A stretch of 6,341 nt of DNA, from positions 1 to 6,341 of the forward strand of contig JAJZFE010000155.1 of the NCBI GenBank assembly GCA_021798655.1, given 5' to 3'. The notes under the pieces are model-generated. The model was not told where the DNA came from. It saw only the letters and a list, made by a program, of their open reading frames with translations, and searched no databases. This DNA comes from Acidobacteriota bacterium. GTDB lineage: Bacteria > Acidobacteriota > Terriglobia > Terriglobales > Acidobacteriaceae. The position numbers and the translations under genes are program-made. Shown here one piece after another: positions 1 through 4,607 of the stretch; the stretch's first letter is position 1; the number at the start of each line of letters is the position of its first letter.

Positions 1-603
1 CGATCTCTCCGTCAGCCGGTTGAACAGCGTGCTCTTGCCCACGTTCGGCCGCCCGCAGACGGCCACCAGCGGCAGGTGCAGATACGCCTCATGCTCGGTC
101 TCGGTCGCCGCCTCGCGCTCCTGCAGCAGCGTCAGCTGTGCCGCCAGCTTCTCGGCCTCTTTCCAGTCCCGCTCCTCGTGCTCGCTCCCCGCACCGCCAG
201 CAACAAACGCCCCCGCACGCCCCTGCCTTATTTGCCTGTCATTCCCTTGTTCTCTTTGCCTGTCATTCCCCTGTTTTCTTTGTTTGTCATTCCCCTGCTC
301 TTTTTGTTTGTCATTCCCGAAGGGAATCTGCGTCTCCCGCGTCTCCCGCGCCGCCGACCCAAACCCGCGCCGCCCCGAGCCATCCCCCTCGCGAATCACC
401 ACATGCCGCTCGCGCGTCGGGCTCTTCGTCGGCGTCTTCGCCAGCTTCGTCGCTGCGGCCTTCTTCGCCGCCAGCTCCTTGCGTTTCTTGGGAGCCACCG
501 CTCCGGTCACAGCCGTGCTCTTCGGCGCGCTCCGCCCCATCTTCGGACGCGTACTTGCCTGCCGATGCTTCTTGCCTAACCGCTTCTTCTCTTTGCCTGC
601 CAT
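1..603 (-). CDS. der: Ribosome biogenesis GTPase Der (EngA), N-terminal part; C-terminus beyond left edge
   Basis: Der is a tandem-GTPase-domain protein that acts in the cytoplasm in maturation of the large ribosomal subunit. The visible 201 codons end inside the first GTPase domain: LPLVAVCGRPNVGKSTLFNR spans residues 178-197 and contains the G1/P-loop GRPNVGKS (184-191), diagnostic of Der. Known Der proteins reach this loop within about 10 residues; here about 175 residues precede it. The extension has a Lys/Arg-rich start (MAGKEKKRLGKKHRQ), an Ala/Lys-rich stretch to about residue 60, a repeat-derived block TQIPFGNDKQ plus four GND(K/R)Q octapeptides (91-127), and a charged, probably helical Glu/Ala segment (140-172). 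The ATG at 603 is preferred because GGGAGA lies 8 nt upstream and a TATAAT lies 34 nt upstream; the frame stays open without a stop to the window edge. M22 is a weaker alternative. The GTPase identity is near certain. The extension's function is unknown. Confidence 0.9.
   Translation of the reverse strand, partial: MAGKEKKRLGKKHRQASTRPKMGRSAPKSTAVTGAVAPKKRKELAAKKAAATKLAKTPTKSPTRERHVVIREGDGSGRRGFGSAARETRETQIPFGNDKQKEQGNDKQRKQGNDRQREQGNDRQIRQGRAGAFVAGGAGSEHEERDWKEAEKLAAQLTLLQEREAATETEHEAYLHLPLVAVCGRPNVGKSTLFNRLTERS
220..315 (-). repeat. Four tandem 24-bp units inside der
   Basis: Units at 220-243, 244-267, 268-291 and 292-315 each begin CCC(C/T)TG and end in TTTG(C/T)(C/T)TGTCATT on the plus strand. 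Because 24 is a multiple of three, each unit adds one octapeptide to Der: GNDKQKEQ, GNDKQRKQ, GNDRQREQ, GNDRQIRQ. The array runs directly into the palindromic element at 308-336, whose left arm (TTGTCATTCCC) is the conserved part of each unit. It therefore looks like amplification of part of that element. Confidence 0.85.
308..336 (-). repeat. Palindromic repeat family A, copy 1, translated within der
   Basis: Plus-strand TTGTCATTCCC-GAA-GGGAAT continues into CTGCGTCTC. ATTCCC (313-318) and GGGAAT (322-327) form a 6-bp stem with a 3-nt loop. Positions 308-335 match 4441-4468 in ada at 27 of 28 bases. On the coding strand it is read as TQIPFGNDK. Of the three frames on that strand, one would hit TGA, so the frame used is an open one. 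A 9-bp direct duplication (CGTCTCCCG, 331-339 and 340-348) abuts it. Confidence 0.85.
331..348. repeat. 9-bp tandem duplication next to family A repeat
   Basis: CGTCTCCCG occurs twice in a row (331-339, 340-348). It overlaps the edge of the palindromic element and adds codons in frame to der. The helicase insert has a similar in-frame 9-bp doublet at 2072-2089. On the minus strand the two doublets share the form GA(G/T)ACG(C/A)GG. Confidence 0.6.
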
Positions 604-611
604 GGTCGCAA

Positions 612-617
612 TCTCCC
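612..617 (-). promoter_or_regulatory. Shine-Dalgarno of der
   Basis: On the minus strand GGGAGA is followed by 8 nt (TTGCGACC) and then the ATG at 603. This is normal spacing, and it supports the far-upstream start that includes the long N-terminal extension of Der. Confidence 0.6.
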
Positions 618-636
618 GCGCCTTGGCGCAACCTCC

Positions 637-642
637 ATTATA
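637..642 (-). promoter_or_regulatory. -10 box (TATAAT) of der
   Basis: The minus strand reads ACTTATAATGG, a perfect sigma-70-type -10 hexamer in an otherwise very GC-rich region. It predicts a transcription start near 630 and a leader of about 27 nt before the der ATG. No convincing -35 is present: the correctly spaced positions around 660-665 are purine-rich on this strand (GAGGGG). The assignment rests on the hexamer and its spacing to the gene. Confidence 0.55.
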
Positions 643-643
643 A

Positions 644-775
644 GTTCCTCTCCGTCTTTCCCCTCCGCTTTCCTCCCTCTTCTTTCCCTCCGTCTTTCCC
701 CTCTGCGAAACCTCCGCAACCTCTGCCCCTCCGCGTTTTCTTCCGCTGCTTTCTCCCGCCACTCTCCTCACCGCG
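644..775. repeat. Polypyrimidine tract with short repeats, der-helicase divergent spacer
   Basis: About 130 bp are almost purely C/T on the plus strand. Inside, CTCCGTCTTTCCCCTC occurs twice, 38 bp apart (650-665 and 688-703). It is followed at about 700-737 by a degenerate 9-10-bp series of CCTC(C/T)GC units (CCTCTGCG, CCTCCGCA, CCTCTGCC, CTCCGCG). I know similar runs as dispersed intergenic repeats in several bacterial phyla. No regulatory role can be read from it. It lies between the two divergent start codons, upstream of the der -10 box. Confidence 0.5.
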
Positions 776-799
776 GCGGCACAGCGAACAAACGGCGGC

Positions 800-805
800 T
801 ATCAT
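800..805 (+). promoter_or_regulatory. Possible -10 box (TATCAT) of the helicase gene
   Basis: TATCAT lies 13 nt before the ATG at 819 and would place transcription start at about 812-814, giving an almost leaderless mRNA. This would fit the absence of any Shine-Dalgarno sequence before that ATG (the upstream bases are CCTAGCCTC). There is no good -35 at the expected spacing, so this is a weak call. Confidence 0.25.
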
Positions 806-818
806 CAAACCTAGCCTC

Positions 819-2996
819 ATGCCCGCCGCCACCCAACCCGAAGAAGCCGCGCTCGATCGCCTGCCCTCGCTGCACGACTTCTTCTCCCCCGGCGGCCTCC
901 TCGCCAAATCCTCTCTCGCCTTCGAGCACCGCCCCGGCCAGTACCTCATGGCCCGCACCATCGAGCAGGCCTTCGCCGACCACCGCCACCTCATCGTCGA
1001 AGCCGGCACCGGCACCGGCAAAACCCTCGCCTACCTCCTCCCCGCGCTCCGCCGCGCCCGCGCCAACAACCAGCGCATCATCATCTCCACCGGCACCAAA
1101 AACCTCCAGGAGCAGCTCTACTTCAAGGACATCCCGTTCCTCGAATCCCTCCTCGGCCCGCTCCGCGTCTGCTACATGAAGGGCCGCGCCAACTACGTCT
1201 GCAAGCACAAGCTCTTCGCCCTCCGCGACAACCCCCTGCTCACCGGCCTCGACGAGATCGCCCACTTCCACGCCATCCTCAACTGGGAGAAAAAAACCGC
1301 CACCGGCGACCGCGCCGAGATCGCCGACCTCCCCGAATCCTCCCCGCTCTGGCACAAGCTCGACGCCCGCAGCGAAGTCTGCCTCGGCCAGTCCTGCCCC
1401 GACTTCGACACCTGCTACATCACCTCCATGCGGCGCAAGGCCCTCGAGTCCGAGATCGTCATCGTCAACCACCATCTCTTCTTCGCCGACCTCAACATCA
1501 AGCAGCAGGCACCCGGAGCCCCCGACGCCGGCATCCTCCCCGAAGCCGCCGCCGTCATCTTCGACGAGGCCCACGAGCTCGAAGACATCGCCAGCCAGTA
1601 CTTCGGCATCGCCCTCTCCAACGCCCGCTTCGACGAGCTCGCCCGCGACACCGAGATGCTCCTCCGCGCCAAAAAAGTCTCCACCCCGGCCGTCGAGTCC
1701 GCCGCCAACAGCCTCCGCGAACGCTCCCGCCTCTTCTTCGACTCCCTCCCCGTCGGCCCCTCGCACCTCGGCCGTCTCGAGTTCACCGACCGCCCCGACT
1801 TCCTCGAAGCCCGCGGCGACGCCTACCTCGCCGCCTCCAACGCCCTCCAACGCCTCGAATCCGAGCTTGAAAACCTCCGCGAGGTCGAAGAGGCCCCCGG
1901 CCTCCGCAAACGCGCCGCCGACATCCGCCACCACCTCAAGTTCCTGCTCGAATCCACCGACCCCAACACCGTCTTCTGGATCGAACGCCGCGCCACCAGC
2001 AGCCTCCGCAACACCGCCCGCAACAGCGGCGCGACAGCCCACAACAGCGGAATGACAGCCTCACCCTCTTCCCTCGTATCCCTCGTATCTGCCAACGATC
2101 TGTCATTTCGACCGGAGCGCAGCGCAGCGGAGAAACCCCCGCATTGGTCCTCCTCCGCAACAGCACGCATCCCCGCCTTCTCCACCCACCTCCAGGCCAC
2201 GCCCATCGACGTCTCCTCGCTCATGGCCGAGGCCCTCTTCGCCACCTACCCCTCCGTCATCCTCACCTCCGCCACGCTCACCGTCGCCGACGCAAACACC
2301 CAACCCTCCTTCGACCACCTCACCAAACGCCTCGGCGTCCCCTTCCCCAGGACCCTCGTCGTCCCCAGCCACTTCGACTACGCCACCCAGGCCCTGCTCT
2401 ACCTGCCCACCTCGATGCCCGAGCCGCGCCACCCCGACTTCCTCCCCCAGGCCGCCGAAAAGATCCGCCGCGTGCTGGAGATCACCCGCGGCCGCGCCTT
2501 CTGCCTCTTCACCTCCCACGCCCAGATGCGCGAGCTGCACGAACGCCTCCTCACCCAGCTGCCCTACCCGCTGCTCATGCAGGGCAGCGCGCCCCGCCAC
2601 GTCCTCCTCCAGCAGTTCCGCGACACCCCCAACGCCGTCCTCTTCGGCACCTCCAGTTTCTGGCAGGGCATCGACGTCCAGGGCGAGCAGCTCTCCTGCG
2701 TCATCATCGATAAGCTCCCCTTCGCCGTCCCCACCGACCCCATCATGAAGGCGCGCACCGAGGCCATCGCCACCGCCGGCGGCAACGCCTTCAACGACCT
2801 CCAGATCCCCCAGGCCGTCATCGCCCTCAAGCAGGGCTTCGGCCGCCTCATCCGCTCGCTCACCGACCGCGGCGTCCTCATGCTCCTCGACCCTCGCATC
2901 CGCACCACCCGCTACGGCAAGGTCTTCCTCGAATCCCTCCCACCCTACCGCCGCACCGACGACATCACCGAAGTCGAACGCTTCTTCAACGCCTGA
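819..2996 (+). CDS. dinG: DinG/YoaA-type (XPD-like) iron-sulfur ATP-dependent DNA helicase with repeat-derived insert
   Basis: A superfamily-2, 5'-3' DNA helicase of the DinG/YoaA group; the family resolves forked, R-loop or damaged DNA. The protein is 725 aa. Visible motifs are: Walker A AGTGTGKT (62-69); motif Ia IISTGTKNLQEQL; four Cys fitting the 4Fe-4S cluster (C128 in NYVCKHK, then C188, C193, C199 in VCLGQSCPDFDTC); IVNHHLFFADL (214-224); DEAH box (249-252); ILTSATLT (481-488); FGTSSFWQGIDV (609-620); DKLPFAVPTDP; and QGFGRLIRS (672-680). WIERR (387-391) and LQATPIDVS (458-466), normally close together in the family, are about 66 residues apart. The gap holds Ser/Ala/Thr-rich sequence derived from DNA repeats. 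The frame is open upstream to about 138, but codons before 819 look non-coding and the conserved N-terminus (LHDFFSPGG) begins just after this ATG. The choice between dinG and yoaA is uncertain; the helicase family is certain. Confidence 0.93.
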   Translation: MPAATQPEEAALDRLPSLHDFFSPGGLLAKSSLAFEHRPGQYLMARTIEQAFADHRHLIVEAGTGTGKTLAYLLPALRRARANNQRIIISTGTKNLQEQLYFKDIPFLESLLGPLRVCYMKGRANYVCKHKLFALRDNPLLTGLDEIAHFHAILNWEKKTATGDRAEIADLPESSPLWHKLDARSEVCLGQSCPDFDTCYITSMRRKALESEIVIVNHHLFFADLNIKQQAPGAPDAGILPEAAAVIFDEAHELEDIASQYFGIALSNARFDELARDTEMLLRAKKVSTPAVESAANSLRERSRLFFDSLPVGPSHLGRLEFTDRPDFLEARGDAYLAASNALQRLESELENLREVEEAPGLRKRAADIRHHLKFLLESTDPNTVFWIERRATSSLRNTARNSGATAHNSGMTASPSSLVSLVSANDLSFRPERSAAEKPPHWSSSATARIPAFSTHLQATPIDVSSLMAEALFATYPSVILTSATLTVADANTQPSFDHLTKRLGVPFPRTLVVPSHFDYATQALLYLPTSMPEPRHPDFLPQAAEKIRRVLEITRGRAFCLFTSHAQMRELHERLLTQLPYPLLMQGSAPRHVLLQQFRDTPNAVLFGTSSFWQGIDVQGEQLSCVIIDKLPFAVPTDPIMKARTEAIATAGGNAFNDLQIPQAVIALKQGFGRLIRSLTDRGVLMLLDPRIRTTRYGKVFLESLPPYRRTDDITEVERFFNA
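2021..2060 (+). repeat. Imperfect 21-bp tandem duplication in the helicase insert
   Basis: CAACAGCGGCGCGACAGCC (2021-2039) and CAACAGCGGAATGACAGCC (2042-2060) differ at 3 of 19 positions and are spaced by 21 bp, so the reading frame is kept (RNSGATA / HNSGMTA). The second copy contains GGAATGACAG, the reverse complement of the TGTCATTCC core of repeat family A. Confidence 0.65.
2072..2089 (+). repeat. 9-bp tandem duplication in the helicase insert
   Basis: CCTCGTATC occurs twice in direct succession (2072-2080, 2081-2089) and encodes LVSLVS. It lies 11 bp before the family B repeat. It is comparable in size and reverse-complement pattern to the doublet beside the family A repeat in der. Confidence 0.6.
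2101..2147 (+). repeat. Repeat family B, copy 1, translated within the helicase
   Basis: The left arm TGTCATTTCGACCGGAG (2101-2117) and the 24-bp right arm ending in CCCCCGCATTGG (2124-2147) match the intergenic element at 3040-3097 with one difference in each arm. The middle here is only 6 bp (CGCAGC), whereas the other copy has a 17-bp hairpin-forming middle. It is read in frame as LSFRPERSAAEKPPHW, between helicase motifs where the family normally has only a few residues. Confidence 0.85.
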
Positions 2997-3039
2997 CCCC
3001 ATCCACAAACCCACCTCGCAGGAACGCTCCCCGCGACAC

Positions 3040-3097
3040 TGTCATCTCGACCGGAGGCCGCGCTTTTGCGGCCGCAGCGGAGAGACCCCCGCATTGG
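3040..3097 (+). repeat. Repeat family B, copy 2, intergenic, with internal hairpin
   Basis: The left arm TGTCATCTCGACCGGAG (3040-3056) and the 24-bp right arm (3074-3097) match the copy in the helicase. The centre forms a hairpin: GGCCGC (3056-3061), loop GCTTTT, GCGGCC (3068-3073). It lies 43 bp past the helicase stop codon. No T-run follows the stem, so it is not a standard intrinsic terminator. It is followed by a GTT-rich stretch (about 3099-3121). Confidence 0.8.
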
Positions 3098-3132
3098 CTG
3101 TTGTCGTTGCTATTGTTCGTTGGCCGGGTGCC

Positions 3133-3172
3133 GTGGGTGCCCCACATCTCGCTGTATGAGATGTGAGCCCAC
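3133..3172. repeat. Inverted repeat (hairpin) in the convergent helicase-ada spacer
   Basis: CACATCTC (3143-3150) and GAGATGTG (3158-3165) form a perfect 8-bp stem with loop GCTGTAT. An outer stem GTGGG (3133-3137) / CCCAC (3168-3172) adds 5 bp across a small internal bulge. It sits between convergent genes and could block read-through from either side. It lacks a T-tract, so a terminator role is only possible. GGGTGCCCCACATCTC-type elements recur in Terriglobia genomes as I remember them, so it may be a third dispersed repeat family. Confidence 0.6.
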
Positions 3173-3203
3173 CTCCAAAGCCTGACTCCCCGCAACAGCC
3201 CCC

Positions 3204-3293
3204 TCAGCTCGCCTTATGCTCTTCCAGCCACTCCCGCAGCGCCTCATCCACCCTGGCCTCCCACCCCTCGCCCTTGGCCTCGAACCTCGCCAT
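3204..3293 (-). pseudogene. Remnant of BrnA/DUF4415-type antitoxin, C-terminal 29 codons
   Basis: This 29-codon minus-strand frame starts MARFEAKGEG, continues WEARVDEALREWLEEH and ends in TGA. It reads like the C-terminal ribbon-helix-helix end of BrnA-type (DUF4415) antitoxins, whose typical form is 'vl.rFra.G.GWqtRinaaLreWl..h'. Those proteins are normally about 70-100 aa. In this frame a TGA stands 4 codons before the ATG, there is no Shine-Dalgarno, and neither the N-terminal half nor a BrnT toxin is present. I read it as a decayed fragment of a type II toxin-antitoxin locus. A short intact peptide gene is less likely. The family call is from residue pattern only. Confidence 0.45.
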
Positions 3294-3350
3294 CGCTGTC
3301 GATCAGTTCAGGGCCTTGGTTCCAGAGTGCGTCGGTTCTCTTCAGAGCTC

Positions 3351-4538
3351 CTAACCTCTCGTGCGCTCCATCTCCAGCAACTGCCGCTTCCGCTCCGTAC
3401 CCCAGCGATACCCCGTCAGCCGTCCATCCGCGCCCACCACGCGATGGCACGGAATCACCATCGCCAGCGGGTTCGCGCCGCACGCCGTACCCACCGCGCG
3501 CACCGCCTTCGGCGCTCCAACGCTCTCTGCAATCTCCGCATACGTCCGCGTCTCGCCGCGAGGAATCGCCAGCAGCGCCTGCCACACCCGCTGCTGAAAC
3601 GCCGTCGCACGTACATCGAACGGCAACGCCCGCGCCGCACGGCTCTCCTGCAACTCGCCCAGCACCAGGCTCACCTGCTCGCCCAGCGCCGCATCGTCGC
3701 GCCGCAGCGCCGCCTGCGGAAACCGCTCCCGCAGCTCCACCGCAGCCTCCGCGTCGGAGTCAGCAAACAGCACCGCGCACAGCCCACGCTCCGTCGCACC
3801 CACCAGCACGCGGCCCAGCGGCGACTCGCTCACGGCATAGCGAATCGTCTCGCCCGCGCCGCCCGCCTTCATCGCCGTCGGGCTCATGCCCAGCGTCTGG
3901 TCCACGTTCTCATACACCCGACTGCTCGACCCATACCCGGCCTCGTACACCGCATCGGTCACGCGCAGCCGCGGCTGGCGCACCTTCTCGCGAAACCGCT
4001 CCTTGCGCTGCTCGCGCGCAAACTCCGCCGGCGTCACCCCCAGCACCCGCTTGAACCCTCGCTGCAGCGCAAATCGCCCCAGCCCTGACGCTGCTGCCAG
4101 GTCGTCCAGCGTCGTCCGCTGGCCCGCGTGCTCGCTCAAAAACTCCGCCGCCTTCTTCACGGCTCCCGCCTGCGGATCGTCCTTCGGCGTCACCCGCGAA
4201 GGCTCGCAGCGCAGGCACGCCCGAAACCCCGCAGCCTCCGCCAGCGCCGGCGAAGGGAAGAAGCTCACGTTCTTCCGCTCCGGCCTGCGGCTCGGGCAGC
4301 TCGGTCTACAGTAGACGCCGGTCGACTTCACCGCATACACAAACTGCCCGTCCGCCGCGGCATCGCGCGAGAGCACCTGCTGCCACGCCCGCCCCGCAAA
4401 CACCGGCGTCGCCGCAGCCTTTGCGCTCTTGTCCTGTTGCTTGTCATTCCCCAAGGGAATCTGCGTCTTCTGCATAACCACAATTTCTGCGAACCCGCGC
4501 GTCCCGCTTTCGCCTGTCCTGCTGAGTAGAGTCGTCAT
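3351..4538 (-). CDS. ada: Ada: methylphosphotriester/O6-methylguanine-DNA methyltransferase and transcriptional regulator
   Basis: Ada repairs alkylated DNA by suicidal methyl transfer and, once methylated at its N-terminal Cys, activates the adaptive response. Numbering from the internal M at 4475, the zinc/acceptor cysteines are C56 and C60 (VYCRPSC) and C87 and C90 (CLRC). The AraC-type HTH region spans about 120-207 (TLDDLAAASGLGRFALQRGF, then SSSRVYENVDQTLGMSP). The methyltransferase domain has FQQRVWQALLAIPRGETRTYAEIA (292-316) and the active site PCHRV with C343, then LTGYRWGTERK. All three E. coli Ada parts are complete. Start options are 4538 (AGGA 8 nt upstream; 395 aa), 4475 (374 aa, closer to the usual length, no Shine-Dalgarno) and 4592. 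I prefer 4538, with moderate certainty. The first 20-40 residues include the repeat-derived TQIPLGNDKQ. The upstream transglutaminase-like gene ends 69 bp before 4538, so co-transcription is possible. Confidence 0.93.
   Translation of the reverse strand: MTTLLSRTGESGTRGFAEIVVMQKTQIPLGNDKQQDKSAKAAATPVFAGRAWQQVLSRDAAADGQFVYAVKSTGVYCRPSCPSRRPERKNVSFFPSPALAEAAGFRACLRCEPSRVTPKDDPQAGAVKKAAEFLSEHAGQRTTLDDLAAASGLGRFALQRGFKRVLGVTPAEFAREQRKERFREKVRQPRLRVTDAVYEAGYGSSSRVYENVDQTLGMSPTAMKAGGAGETIRYAVSESPLGRVLVGATERGLCAVLFADSDAEAAVELRERFPQAALRRDDAALGEQVSLVLGELQESRAARALPFDVRATAFQQRVWQALLAIPRGETRTYAEIAESVGAPKAVRAVGTACGANPLAMVIPCHRVVGADGRLTGYRWGTERKRQLLEMERTRG
4441..4470 (-). repeat. Palindromic repeat family A, copy 2, translated near the N-terminus of Ada
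   Basis: Plus-strand TTGTCATTCCC-CAA-GGGAAT continues into CTGCGTCTTC. Positions 4441-4468 equal 308-335 in der except for one base in the loop (C for G). The 6-bp stem ATTCCC/GGGAAT is intact. It is translated in the same frame as in der, giving TQIPLGNDK, and lies 3-11 codons after the ATG at 4475 and ahead of the conserved Ada N-domain (WQQVLSRD). Confidence 0.85.
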
Positions 4539-4544
4539 ACTCAG
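4522..4544 (-). promoter_or_regulatory. Perfect 7-bp dyad over the proposed ada start codon
   Basis: CTGAGTA (4522-4528) and TACTCAG (4538-4544) are exact inverted repeats with a 9-nt spacer. In mRNA starting upstream, the hairpin would hold the A of the ATG at 4538 in its stem, and the stem begins 2 nt after the AGGA ribosome-binding site (4547-4550). Alternatively, if translation starts at 4475, the dyad is upstream and could be a protein-binding operator. It does not resemble the E. coli Ada box, so its role is undecided. Confidence 0.35.
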
Positions 4545-4607
4545 TATCCTGCACCGCGCGCCGCAGCGCCACACTCCGCCGCTTGCAGCCAAACTCTTTC
4601 GCGCTCC

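Larger units (their letters stand above)
2997..3350. other. Gene-poor convergent spacer between helicase and ada
   Basis: These 354 bp hold no intact gene. The contents in order are: 43 bp of plain C-rich sequence, repeat family B copy 2 with its hairpin, a GTT-rich stretch, the 3133-3172 hairpin, the apparent BrnA fragment on the minus strand, and about 57 bp before the ada stop in which I see nothing. A 69-codon minus-strand frame at 2986-3195 is composed of reverse-read repeat sequence and is not counted as a gene. Confidence 0.7.

Noticed and set aside
217..336. CRISPR array in der
   Set aside because: The 24-bp units are directly adjacent with no unique spacers and preserve a coding frame, so this is a tandem repeat, not repeat-spacer architecture. 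No cas gene is present.
308..336. REP sequence of the RAYT-mobilised class
   Set aside because: It has a palindromic core, but I see neither the conserved GTAG-type tetranucleotide next to the stem nor a Y1 transposase in the window. A mobilising enzyme cannot be assigned.
138..818. Upstream extension of the helicase frame by 227 codons
   Set aside because: It overlaps der antisense and the polypyrimidine spacer, and the product is Pro/Ser-rich with no family resemblance. The DinG N-terminus starts just after the ATG at 819.
768..2042. Long minus-strand open frame of 424 codons opposite the helicase
   Set aside because: Its product is Gly/Glu/Val/Ala-rich low-complexity sequence typical of the complement of a C-ending-codon gene. 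The plus frame has full helicase motifs.
3056..3073. Intrinsic terminator of the helicase gene
   Set aside because: A GC stem of 6 bp is present, but no T-run follows on either strand, and the hairpin is part of a dispersed repeat.
2986..3195. Small minus-strand frame of 69 codons after the helicase
   Set aside because: It is made almost entirely of the reverse complement of repeat family B and the hairpin. It has no family resemblance and overlaps the helicase end.
4499..4515. Ada box upstream of ada
   Set aside because: The minus strand has AAAGCGGG, matching only six of eight positions of the E. coli AAAGCGCA element. It also lies downstream of the preferred start codon, so this is not good enough to call.
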